From NCBI GenBank assembly GCA_002070275.1, contig MWCY01000021.1, positions 1 to 52,322 of the forward strand: DNA of 52,322 nt, read 5' to 3'. Made by a program: the position numbers and the translations under genes. This DNA is from Candidatus Hydrogenedentes bacterium ADurb.Bin170. Lineage in GTDB: Bacteria; Hydrogenedentota; Hydrogenedentia; Hydrogenedentales; CAITNO01. Numbering within the stretch: position 1 is the first letter of the stretch; each line of letters starts with the position of its first letter. This document shows, piece by piece, positions 8,268 to 16,503 of the stretch. The notes below the pieces were generated by a model, which was given only the letters and a program-made list of their open reading frames with translations, was not told the origin of the DNA and made no database searches.

Positions 8268-9593
8268 TTACGCCAGACTTTTTCGGTTTGCCCACACTTT
8301 TTCAAACGCATCGCCGTACTGCTCCACCAGCTCCGGCTGGTCGGAAGTCCAGTAAGGAAGCTGGATCGCCTGACGGTTCGCCTGATCGCACCCGGGCACC
8401 GCGTCGGGCAGCACAGGCATCTGCCGCCAGTACTTGGATTCGCCGAATATTGGATAGGTGTGGAGCAGCGTCCAGGTGAAGGCGGTCACGTCAACACCCT
8501 CCGCCTGCAGTGCGGCAATGGCATTTTCTCTGGACATGCCCGCTTTGGCCTCGTCAATAAAGAGCATATTCTTGGAATAGAAAACACGCTCGATTCCCTC
8601 ACGGACATATTGCGTTGTCAGACCGGGAAGCTGGGTGATGCGGTCGTTCAGTTTCTTCATCTGTGCCTTGCCTGCCGCATTGCGCTCTTCCAGTTTTTCC
8701 AGCTGGAATTTGCCCAAAATGGCGGCAACCGGATGAATACGCAGCTTCGAGCCGAAAGCGGTGCCCTGATATTTGCGGTAGGGGCTGTCATCGGGGAACG
8801 TGTTGGGCAGCTCATAGTTGCCGTAGGTTACGGCACGCTCAAAATCGCCGCGGTCCTTGTACATCGCCATGCCGCCTTCAATGGCGGGCAGCGGCTTGGA
8901 ACCCTGGAGGCTGAAGCCCGCCATGCGTCCCCAGTTGCCGATCCGCACACCATTCACTTTGGCTCCGTGCGCATGGCTGGCATCTTCCAGCACAATCAGA
9001 TCATGCTCTTTGGCAAAAGCGGTAATGTCATCCATTTCGCAGGGCAGCCCGAACCAGTGCACAGCGAGAATGGCGCGCGTTTTTCCGGTGAGCCGTTTCG
9101 CACAGTCCTCCAGATCCAGATTCATGGTATAGGGGTTCACGTCCACAAATACAGGAACCAGATCAAAGAAGCGCATGGGCACCACCGGGAACCAGGTGCT
9201 GTAATTCGCCACAAGTACCTCGCTGCCCGCCGGAAGGTCCAATGCGAAAAGCATGGAGGTCAGCGCACTGGTGCCGTTAAAATGCGCTTTTGTGAAGGGG
9301 CAGTCATGGAACACTTTCCACGCCTCTTCAAATTCGGCAATCGGTCCGTAGCCGGGATCCTTCAGGAGAGCAGTCACCGCTTCTATTTCTTCGGATCCAT
9401 AAATCGGCCAGCGGGTGGATCCTTCAGCGGAAGCGGTAACCGCCTTGGCACCGCCTTTCAGCGCAAGCGCTTCCGCTGCCTGAGCATTTCCAGAGGTCAT
9501 TGCGCCTCCCAGATAAAAACCGGCACCTAATGCGCCCGTTGTCTTCAAAAAGTCCCGGCGCGTCGCCTCCGTATGCGTGTGTTTCTTTTCCAC
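8268..9593 (-). CDS. Tat-leader DegT/DnrJ/EryC1-fold PLP protein
   Basis: A 441-residue protein. The N-terminus has a twin-arginine leader: TRRDFLK followed by a hydrophobic stretch (TTGALGAGFYLGGAMTSG) and A-x-A. The body is a DegT/StrS-type fold with a phosphate-binding NGTSALTS (about 106-113), Asp204 in LEDASHAHGA for the PLP ring nitrogen, and Lys233 in LQGSKPLPAIEGG where the Schiff-base lysine is expected. Family members are normally cytoplasmic sugar aminotransferases, so export is unusual. It may act on periplasmic sugars or serve another purpose. The GTG start has AGGAG before it, and a TTGACA promoter lies upstream. Confidence 0.85.
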   Translation of the reverse strand: MEKKHTHTEATRRDFLKTTGALGAGFYLGGAMTSGNAQAAEALALKGGAKAVTASAEGSTRWPIYGSEEIEAVTALLKDPGYGPIAEFEEAWKVFHDCPFTKAHFNGTSALTSMLFALDLPAGSEVLVANYSTWFPVVPMRFFDLVPVFVDVNPYTMNLDLEDCAKRLTGKTRAILAVHWFGLPCEMDDITAFAKEHDLIVLEDASHAHGAKVNGVRIGNWGRMAGFSLQGSKPLPAIEGGMAMYKDRGDFERAVTYGNYELPNTFPDDSPYRKYQGTAFGSKLRIHPVAAILGKFQLEKLEERNAAGKAQMKKLNDRITQLPGLTTQYVREGIERVFYSKNMLFIDEAKAGMSRENAIAALQAEGVDVTAFTWTLLHTYPIFGESKYWRQMPVLPDAVPGCDQANRQAIQLPYWTSDQPELVEQYGDAFEKVWANRKSLA

Positions 9594-9655
9594 GACTCAG
9601 ATCTCCTGTTTTTCGTTGTAAAAAATGCCGAATGCACCTTTCATAGAGTCTTTTC

Positions 9656-9685
9656 ATTCTACCCGCGACAGGCAACAGGTGTCAA
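9656..9685 (-). promoter_or_regulatory. candidate promoter of the DegT-fold gene
   Basis: Reverse strand: perfect TTGACA (9680-9685), 18 bp, TAGAAT (9656-9661), about 63 bp upstream of the GTG start. Confidence 0.55.
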
Positions 9686-9817
9686 TAGGCTGGCAGCACG
9701 GATCCATGACGCTGCGTTCGGACGCCACCGAAGAACGCGTGCAGTCTCTCCGATTTCTATCGCATGACCTCTCTCGTTCTGATATGCTACACTACTTATG
9801 ATAACCCACAGGAAAGA

Positions 9818-11299
9818 ATGATTGTGAACAAAAGCCTGCGCATCCTCTTCGTCGCTTCCGAGCTGACACCGCTTATGAGCACCGGCGGTCTTGCCGAAGT
9901 GGCCGCGGCTCTCCCGCCCGCATTACAGCATGCAGGGCATGATGTACGCATTGCGCTGCCCTGTTACCGGCAGATTCCTCAGGAGGCGCGAGGCGTCGTT
10001 ATCACCGCCTGCGAAGCCTCTGCAGACGGATATGCCCGCCGGGGCGCACTGCGTCGCACTGTTGTACCCGATACTTCCATCCCCCTTTATCTGGTGGAAC
10101 ATGAGGATTTTTTCGGAAGAGACGGAGCCTATGGGAGCGGCTCCTATGAATATACGGATAACGGAGAACGCTTCTCCTTTTTTTGTCGTGCGCTTTTGGA
10201 TGCGCTGGAAAAGATTGACTGGCAGCCCGATATTATTCACTGCAATGACTGGCAGACGGCCGCCCTCCCCATTTTTCTGAAAACACAGCTGCAGGCACGC
10301 CCCTTCTGGCAGCGGACCGCTTGCCTGCTGACCATTCATAATCTGGCCTTTCAGGGCAGGTTCAATCCGGTTCATATGCCCGGTACCGGGCTTGATATGG
10401 CGCTTTTTCATTCCGGACTGCTGGAATATGAGGGCGATGTCAATCTGCTGAAAGGGGCTATTATCCTCTCCGACCAGATCAACACGGTCAGCCCGCGGTA
10501 TGCACAGGAAATCCAGACGCTGGAATACGGTGCCGGGCTGCACGAGATTCTGGCAAGCCGCCACGATGACCTGCACGGCATTCTGAATGGCGTCGACTAC
10601 AGCGTGTGGCATCCTTCCCGGGATCCCCTCATCGCTGCGCCTTACACCCAGGATAATCCGGAAGGAAAAAAACTTTGCAAGCAGGCGCTTCAGGATACCT
10701 TCCTTCTCCCGCGCAGTAACGTGCCGCTCTTTGGTATCGTGAGCCGGCTCCACTGGCAGAAAGGGATTGATTTAATCGTCGATGCGCTGGAACAACTGGT
10801 TCAGCAGGATTTACAGATCGCTATTCTGGGATCAGGAGACGGAGCGCTGGAAGCCAGAATTAACGATGCAGTACGGCGGCACCCCGATAAAATTGCTGTA
10901 TTTCTCGGGTTTGATGCATCGCGCGCCCATGCCATTCAGGCAGGAAGCGACTTTCTGCTCATGCCCTCCCGATACGAGCCCTGCGGGCTGAGTCAGCTGT
11001 ACGCCCTCGCCTACGGCACCATTCCCATCGTTCGCCGTACGGGCGGGCTGGCGGATACCGTAAATCCCTGGCGGCCCGGCATGCCCGATACCGGAGAAGC
11101 CACCGGCATTTCTTTTGTACCGCTGACACCTCAGGCGCTGTATCGCAGTGTAAAAAAAGCGCTGGTTCTCTATCAGGACGGGGCAAGTTTGCGGCAGATG
11201 CGCCAAAGAGCCATGGCTATGGATTATTCCTGGGAGAGATCCTGCAAAGACTATATATCCCTCTATCGTCGGTGTCTGGAAAAGAAGCAGTACTCATGA
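9818..11299 (+). CDS. glgA: glycogen synthase, GT5 family
   Basis: ADP-glucose (or UDP-glucose) dependent alpha-1,4-glucan synthase, about 493 residues, the normal length for bacterial GlgA. The N-terminus reads ILFVASELTPLMSTGGLAEV. The second Rossmann domain carries GIVSRLHWQKGIDL and the PSRYEPCGLSQL glutamate motif. Where E. coli GlgA has Lys15 in KTGGL, this protein has Ser21 (STGGL). The frame is open from 9764, but AGGAAAG at 9810-9816 and promoter-like sequence in the extension favour ATG 9818 or the in-frame GTG at 9824. It overlaps tsaE by ATGA. No other glycogen gene is in the window. Confidence 0.9.
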   Translation: MIVNKSLRILFVASELTPLMSTGGLAEVAAALPPALQHAGHDVRIALPCYRQIPQEARGVVITACEASADGYARRGALRRTVVPDTSIPLYLVEHEDFFGRDGAYGSGSYEYTDNGERFSFFCRALLDALEKIDWQPDIIHCNDWQTAALPIFLKTQLQARPFWQRTACLLTIHNLAFQGRFNPVHMPGTGLDMALFHSGLLEYEGDVNLLKGAIILSDQINTVSPRYAQEIQTLEYGAGLHEILASRHDDLHGILNGVDYSVWHPSRDPLIAAPYTQDNPEGKKLCKQALQDTFLLPRSNVPLFGIVSRLHWQKGIDLIVDALEQLVQQDLQIAILGSGDGALEARINDAVRRHPDKIAVFLGFDASRAHAIQAGSDFLLMPSRYEPCGLSQLYALAYGTIPIVRRTGGLADTVNPWRPGMPDTGEATGISFVPLTPQALYRSVKKALVLYQDGASLRQMRQRAMAMDYSWERSCKDYISLYRRCLEKKQYS

Positions 11300-11763
11300 A
11301 TTCTTTCGAAATCATTACGCACAGCCCGGAAGAAACTGAAGTGCTGGGCGAAAAACTCGCCGCCCTGCTGCCCCGCGGAACTGTCGTTGCTCTTTATGGC
11401 GATCTTGCCACCGGAAAAACCTGCCTGACCAGAGGGTTAACCCGGTTCTTTTCAAAGAATGCTCAGGTGCACAGTCCCACCTTTACCCTGGTGAATGAAT
11501 ACGGGGAGGACCCGGTTCTTTATCATCTGGATTTGTATCGGCTCCAGGGCGAAGAGGAGCTGCTCAGTCTGGGGTATGAGGACATAATCGAATCAGGAGG
11601 GATATGCCTTATCGAGTGGGCGGATCGTGCCGTCTCTTTCCTGCCTCCGGACAGGCTGGACATCTTTCTGGAACATGCCGGCGGTGATACTCGAATACTG
11701 CGCTTCGAAGCAGGGCGAGTGGCTGACCCTCTGGCAGCAAAACTCCTGACATTAATCAGTTAA
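11296..11763 (+). CDS. tsaE: tRNA threonylcarbamoyladenosine biosynthesis ATPase
   Basis: A 155-residue cytoplasmic ATPase that works with TsaB and TsaD to place threonylcarbamoyl on A37 of ANN-decoding tRNAs. Walker A is GDLATGKT (35-42). The HSPTFTLVNEY block and the IEWADR element near the C-terminus are typical of TsaE. The ATG overlaps the glgA stop as ATGA, so translation is probably coupled to glgA, an unexpected pairing of glycogen and tRNA modification. An upstream in-frame start inside glgA is less likely. Confidence 0.93.
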   Translation: MNSFEIITHSPEETEVLGEKLAALLPRGTVVALYGDLATGKTCLTRGLTRFFSKNAQVHSPTFTLVNEYGEDPVLYHLDLYRLQGEEELLSLGYEDIIESGGICLIEWADRAVSFLPPDRLDIFLEHAGGDTRILRFEAGRVADPLAAKLLTLIS

Positions 11764-11917
11764 TCCGTCTGCACACCGATCTTGTTTTGCAGCCAGACCC
11801 CTACTCTGGAATAATTTACACAATTCTTATCGTTACAGCAGCTGTGTTGACACAACCTTACAGATGACACCGCTGTCTGCAGTGCAAACACTTTCAGTCA
11901 ATGTATGCCCCGAAAAC

Positions 11918-11940
11918 AAAAAGCGGGCCTCCCCCTTTTT
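11918..11940 (+). terminator. terminator-like hairpin after tsaE
   Basis: AAAAAG-C-GGG / CCC-CTTTTT can fold into a short stem with one bulged C, ending in a T5 run. It is nearly symmetrical and could act in either direction. It lies 155 bp after tsaE and just before the pseudopilin promoter. Confidence 0.45.
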
Positions 11941-11953
11941 ATCGGAAATTCCT

Positions 11954-11981
11954 TTGTTCAAAACAGAAGTTGTGCTATAAT
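11954..11981 (+). promoter_or_regulatory. promoter of the pseudopilin cluster
   Basis: TTGTTC (11954-11959), 16 bp, perfect TATAAT (11976-11981). A TG one base upstream of the -10 gives an extended -10. It lies about 75 bp before the first prepilin-like gene. Confidence 0.6.
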
Positions 11982-12054
11982 TTAGTGTAAAGAAGTGTCT
12001 TAGTGCTTTTAATTTAAGGATTGAAAACAATTTTGACATGAAATTGTGCAAAGG

Positions 12055-12600
12055 ATGGGCGAAACTGTGAGCTCTATCAAAAAATTCTTTACAAAGCATG
12101 CAATGCAGATCAGGGGTTTTACGCTGGTCGAAATTATGTTTGCCATGGGCATCTTTATATTGCTCATGTGGTCTGTTGCACATAGCCTTGTTTACTCCTA
12201 TGCTGTTCTCGAAATTCAGGAGCAGCGCAACACCGCACTTGCCAGCTGTCAGGCTGTACTTGCAGCCATGCGGGAACTTTCGTACAACACGCAAGAAAGT
12301 GCTGACTGCACCGGCGGCAGGCCTGTATTTCCCTGCGTACTCCTCAATTACTCCAATAGCTTTCCTGAAACGCTGGAGGGAGCCTCGGCTGCTGTCCTCA
12401 ACCAGTACGGTTCTTTTTTTACCCTGCGCGAACAGCAGTTTCAGCTGGAAATGCGGGATGACGATGGCGCCCCTGCACAGACAAGCGTCGTTGCGGCAAT
12501 GAATACAAATCCTGTTTATGTAACGGTGACCACCACCTGGCTGGGCGCACGAAACCATCGCTTTACCGTCAGTGCTTCCGCCATCATTACCAACAGTTAG
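12055..12600 (+). CDS. prepilin-like (type II/IV pseudopilin) protein
   Basis: About 181 residues. After a short basic leader there is a class III signal, RGFTLVEIMFAMGIF, with the expected prepilin-peptidase cut after Gly and Glu at +5, followed by about 20 hydrophobic residues. The remainder is a small globular domain with two Cys (ADCTGG and FPCVLL) that could form a disulfide. Size and position first in a cluster resemble GspI/GspH-type minor pseudopilins. The exact start is unclear: GTG 12046, ATG 12055 and GTG 12067 are in frame, and AAAGGATGG best fits GTG 12067. No assembly ATPase or platform protein is in the window. Confidence 0.75.
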   Translation: MGETVSSIKKFFTKHAMQIRGFTLVEIMFAMGIFILLMWSVAHSLVYSYAVLEIQEQRNTALASCQAVLAAMRELSYNTQESADCTGGRPVFPCVLLNYSNSFPETLEGASAAVLNQYGSFFTLREQQFQLEMRDDDGAPAQTSVVAAMNTNPVYVTVTTTWLGARNHRFTVSASAIITNS

Positions 12601-12615
12601 GGAAAGGAGGTCCCA

Positions 12616-13236
12616 TTGAATAAATCCGGGTTCACATTGCTGGAGCTCACGATTTCAACAGCCCTTCTCGTCATTATTTTTTCGCTGGGGCTTGTTGCCA
12701 TGAAGACTTCATCCGCTTCCGTCAGCCTGAACAGAGGCAAGTCTCAATTGCAGGAAGAAGCGCGGCGGCTTATGCTTGTGCTGACACAGGAACTGGAGCA
12801 GGCGATCAAACCGGCACCCCAGGGCACTACGCTCCCCTACGGAGCCAAGGCACTCACCATTATTAATGGCGGACAGGGGATTCGCTTTCAGATTCCCGCC
12901 AATCCCGCCTTTACTGCTTTTAGTGCCCCCATTGAATATCGGTTTCAAACAGAAGACACCCCTGTTGCGGGAGGTCTTTTCCCTTTCGGCAATGCCTGGC
13001 TCGATCCGGGTGAAGACAGCAACAACGATGGTATTCTGAACCGGAATATTGTCCGGGTACAAGGTGGCCAAACACGGGCTCTCGGAGCGGCGAATTCCAT
13101 TGCTGATGCCACTTTCGAGCTGTTGGAAAACGGCAACCTTCTAAGGATTTCGCTGGTATTGACGGCGCCCATAGGCGATACCCGCAGCCAACTGGTAACC
13201 TATGAATTCCAGCGCGACATTTATCTGATGAACTGA
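12616..13236 (+). CDS. GspJ-like minor pseudopilin
   Basis: A 206-residue protein starting at TTG, supported by a perfect AAAGGAGG five bases upstream. The class III signal is very short: MNKSG then FTLLELTISTALLVIIF. The length and beta-rich body resemble GspJ/PulJ minor pseudopilins, which sit at the tip of type II secretion pseudopili. Residues about 131-143 (DPGEDSNNDGILN) form an EF-hand-like acidic loop that could bind calcium, as calcium sites in pseudopilins do. It lies 15 bp after the first prepilin gene. Confidence 0.75.
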   Translation: MNKSGFTLLELTISTALLVIIFSLGLVAMKTSSASVSLNRGKSQLQEEARRLMLVLTQELEQAIKPAPQGTTLPYGAKALTIINGGQGIRFQIPANPAFTAFSAPIEYRFQTEDTPVAGGLFPFGNAWLDPGEDSNNDGILNRNIVRVQGGQTRALGAANSIADATFELLENGNLLRISLVLTAPIGDTRSQLVTYEFQRDIYLMN

Positions 13237-13269
13237 ATGCAGCAAAAAACATGTAAGGAGCGCAAAACC

Positions 13270-15477
13270 ATGACTGGCAAAGTACAAAACAAGCAGGGCA
13301 TGGCTTTAATTCTTGTTCTGCTTTCGACCATTATTATTCTGGGTGCGGTTTTTGTCGTCAGCCAGACGGTACTGTCTTCCAAATCCCAGACGGATCTGAC
13401 AACACAGATGCATCTGGCAGAGGAAGCGGCAAAATCAGGAATAGATTTAGCCGTTGAGCACCTGTGGAACCAGTATGTTGTCGGTCGAGGCAACACCACA
13501 GGCAATCTTGCCTCCTATCGCTCTTTTCTTGACGATGTTGTCAAAAAAAACCAGACAAAATACCTGGTTAATCCCGATATGCCTACTGTAATTGACACGG
13601 AAACAAACAGCCGGGTTCTCTCCCTTTCTCTCAGACGGGAAGACACACTCAACGGCATCCAGATCACAGCAGAAGCCGTCGGTGAAGCGCAGGGTTACCG
13701 TCAGCGTGCCGTGCAGACCATGCTCGTCAGCGGTGCTCAGTTTGCCGGCTACGAATATGCCGTGCTGGCAAATTACATCAACTGCATTTTGTGCCATGCT
13801 TCTTTCTACAATATTGAAGAGCGGCTCAATACGTCTGCGGCAAAATACAATACCTTCGACCGCATCAAGCTGGCTACGCTGGAAGCGCTGCTCTTTCGTC
13901 CGGGCAGCGCCGACTCCGTAGTGGCAGGCACCATCTATACCCGCGGGCAGGTGTACAACGAGGCGTATCAGCCGATCAATGCCACTACCATCAAAAACAG
14001 TTCCATGAAACATTTTGAATTCAGTAAGACCGACGGAAAACTGAAGCAGTCAGCGACAGGAACCATGACCAAGTCCAGCCTGACACAGGCCGGCTTGGAT
14101 CAAAACGGGAATCTGGAGCAGTTTGCCAGTCTTTATACCAACTACCCTACAGATGCGAAACAAATGACCGACGGAATCCTTCCGGAAACCTTCCCGGCAC
14201 CCTTCCCGGACAACAACGGCAATCGCCATGTGGATCCTGATGAGTTCGAAGAAGTGGCTGAATTGCTTGAAGGGCGCCTCACCGGCGGCATCGCTTACGG
14301 TGTGCCGGATGGCGGTTCCTATAACAGCAAAAATCTGCCCGCTTCCTCCAACAGCGCCCTGGCAGACCTTTCCAATACAGGGCGTTATGACGGCAATCTG
14401 ATTCTTGTCGGCACCGATGCCAACCCCATTGTGCTCAATGGTGAAATCGCTGTAAACGGCGACCTCATTCTTCAGGGCAAGGTGAAGGGCTGGGGTCAGT
14501 TCTTTGTAAAAGGAAACACCTATCTGACCGGTGACGTCACCTATGCAGATGCGCCCGGCAAATTCGGCGAAGCGGCTGACGGTACACGCAACGGACTCGC
14601 ACTCGTTTCCGGCGGTAATATTCTCATGGGCGATTACCTGACAGTTCGAGGTAAAAACTACAGCAACGATACAGCTAAGTTTCCTGATTCCTCCAACAGT
14701 ATCCAGGTCAGAACACGAAGCCTGAAAAAAACCAAAAAAATCAATAACAAGAACGAGACAATAGACATAGGCTATTTTTCACCCGGTGTCAGCGATGCAG
14801 GCGAAGTGCAGGCCCAAATGCGGAATGAACAAGGGAAGCTGGTACCACGTGACGGACAGCAGTTCAGCTTTACCCAGTCGGAACTGAAACTTTTTAACAA
14901 TCTGGAACTGGAAAAAGCGCTGGCAGATCCCAACTATCGCCCGCGTTTTTACGGACTGCGTGACTCCCAGCCTAACAATGTCTATGTATACACCAAAATT
15001 AGTGAAGAACATGCCGTACGCTACGACGAATCCGGCGGCACGGTGAAGAAGGTCGCTGACCGGCTCGTACAGCTCGGGAAAAATCCCGCCTCCGTGCTGA
15101 ATCGCGCTTCCTTCCAGTATATGAACCCCGCCAACAATTGGGTATCGGAGGAAACCCTCCGCGAATTCTGGTGGAACGATGAAATGTCCAGATCACGCTT
15201 CAGCCCCTGGCGCTTTGACGGCGTGCTGTACTCCAACAATGCCATCTTCGCCATTACCCGAAGCGATAAGCGCCACGGATCCAATACAGAAGGCAAAATG
15301 CTGGTACGGGGAGCCATGATCTGCCCCGATATCGGCGTTCTGTGTGCCGGTACCGACGCAACAGGAAATGAAAGTTTCCGGCTCTTCTATGACCCGCGGG
15401 TACAGGAATTCTGGGCGCCCCACGACACAACACAAGTAGTGTTTCAGAGACTTGTCTACAAAACCGAATCCGCATAA
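13270..15477 (+). CDS. large PilX/GspK-like pilin-associated protein with CxxCH motif
   Basis: About 735 residues. The N-terminus KQGMALILVLLSTIIILGAVFVVS is a PilX/GspK-type prepilin segment with Met instead of Phe at +1 and no Glu at +5, as in GspK. The large exported body contains Cys172-Ile-Leu-Cys175-His176, a CxxCH motif that in an exported protein could bind covalent haem c or form a disulfide. It also has an EF-hand-like loop (PDNNGNRHVDPDEF) and a beta-rich middle with G-D-L-I-L-Q-G-type strands. The ATG at 13270 has TAAGGAG at 13254-13260. An ATG at 13237 directly after the previous stop lacks a good site. It is the last of the three prepilin-like genes. Confidence 0.75.
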   Translation: MTGKVQNKQGMALILVLLSTIIILGAVFVVSQTVLSSKSQTDLTTQMHLAEEAAKSGIDLAVEHLWNQYVVGRGNTTGNLASYRSFLDDVVKKNQTKYLVNPDMPTVIDTETNSRVLSLSLRREDTLNGIQITAEAVGEAQGYRQRAVQTMLVSGAQFAGYEYAVLANYINCILCHASFYNIEERLNTSAAKYNTFDRIKLATLEALLFRPGSADSVVAGTIYTRGQVYNEAYQPINATTIKNSSMKHFEFSKTDGKLKQSATGTMTKSSLTQAGLDQNGNLEQFASLYTNYPTDAKQMTDGILPETFPAPFPDNNGNRHVDPDEFEEVAELLEGRLTGGIAYGVPDGGSYNSKNLPASSNSALADLSNTGRYDGNLILVGTDANPIVLNGEIAVNGDLILQGKVKGWGQFFVKGNTYLTGDVTYADAPGKFGEAADGTRNGLALVSGGNILMGDYLTVRGKNYSNDTAKFPDSSNSIQVRTRSLKKTKKINNKNETIDIGYFSPGVSDAGEVQAQMRNEQGKLVPRDGQQFSFTQSELKLFNNLELEKALADPNYRPRFYGLRDSQPNNVYVYTKISEEHAVRYDESGGTVKKVADRLVQLGKNPASVLNRASFQYMNPANNWVSEETLREFWWNDEMSRSRFSPWRFDGVLYSNNAIFAITRSDKRHGSNTEGKMLVRGAMICPDIGVLCAGTDATGNESFRLFYDPRVQEFWAPHDTTQVVFQRLVYKTESA

Positions 15478-15560
15478 AAGTACTGCGCCATATCAGAAAA
15501 ATCCACAGGGTGTTCTGTGCCCGGCTTTGTTGCAAATGCTGAAAGGAGATCAGGCTTTCC

Positions 15561-16481
15561 ATGAAAAAATATACTTCGTTTATCATTTTGGCTTTCGCGG
15601 CCGCCTTCATTCTGCTGCCTTCTCTTTTTGCCGTAGCTGATACCATCACCCTTAAAAGCAGCGTGCAAATCCAGGGCAAGATAGAAAAAGAGGTGGGCGA
15701 GTTTATGCATGTGCGGGTGGGAGACCGAAGTATCCGCGTGCGGAAGGACGAAATTGCGGAGGTTGAAAAAAATGATCTGGACGGCAGTTATGATCTTGAA
15801 GCCGCCAAGACAGCGGCGCAGGAAGAGGATCGTAAACTTACCGAGACGCTGGGATTGAATGAAGAACAGCGCGACACCGTCTACCGCTACATTTCACTGT
15901 TGAACAATCCCGATGTCTCAAAGAGCAGAGATGCCCGTGCTGCCCTGGTCAAAATGCAGAGTGACCTGAATATTGTTCCATACATTGTTTTTCTTCTGCC
16001 CTCTTATCTGCCGCCTGTAGTGCTGTCTGTTCTTGAACTTATCACAGAGATAAGCCCTGATCAGGCAAAAGAAGTATTGCGGGAATATGCTTTTTTTACG
16101 GACGAAAATGTACGGGCAAAAGCGCTGGAAATGCTGGGGGTTATCAGGGATAAATCGTCTGCAGAACTGATGATGCGCGGGCTGCTGGATCACACCGGTA
16201 TCGTCAAAATCGGTGCCTGTAAAGCCCTTGCCATGATCAGGGCACAGGAAGCAACACCTCTTCTGATTCACTTTTTCGATCAGTCCGACCTGCGGATACA
16301 GAATAATGTGCGCCAGGCTTTAAGTGCCTTGTGGAGCGATGGCACGACAACCGTTTCTTTCAATTCGCAGCAGGAGTGGATGGCGTTCTGGCAGGAAAAA
16401 AGCGCATCGGTGCAGAAAACTGTCGTACTGGATCACCTGGAGCCACTGGTGGAAGAAGGCACCCATTTCTCCGGATGCTGA
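15561..16481 (+). CDS. secreted HEAT-repeat protein
   Basis: A 306-residue protein with a clear signal peptide (KKYTSFIILAFAAAFILLPSLFAVAD). Next comes a small beta domain, about 28-70, with DTITLKSSVQIQGKI and an acidic/basic strand set resembling an SH3-like fold. Residues about 100-265 consist of helical pairs with the pattern of HEAT/PBS-type repeats (VRAKALEMLGVIRDKSSAELM and its equivalents). Such proteins are scaffolds, and no enzymatic residues are seen. AAAGGAG at 15542-15548 supports the start. It follows the pilin cluster by 83 bp on the same strand and may be co-transcribed. Confidence 0.75.
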   Translation: MKKYTSFIILAFAAAFILLPSLFAVADTITLKSSVQIQGKIEKEVGEFMHVRVGDRSIRVRKDEIAEVEKNDLDGSYDLEAAKTAAQEEDRKLTETLGLNEEQRDTVYRYISLLNNPDVSKSRDARAALVKMQSDLNIVPYIVFLLPSYLPPVVLSVLELITEISPDQAKEVLREYAFFTDENVRAKALEMLGVIRDKSSAELMMRGLLDHTGIVKIGACKALAMIRAQEATPLLIHFFDQSDLRIQNNVRQALSALWSDGTTTVSFNSQQEWMAFWQEKSASVQKTVVLDHLEPLVEEGTHFSGC

Positions 16482-16503
16482 TACCGTCTCTTTTATGTAG
16501 AAA

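Noticed and set aside
9764-9817. Extension of glgA to ATG 9764
   Set aside because: The extension has promoter-like sequence, lacks a Shine-Dalgarno, and is absent from the family N-terminus.
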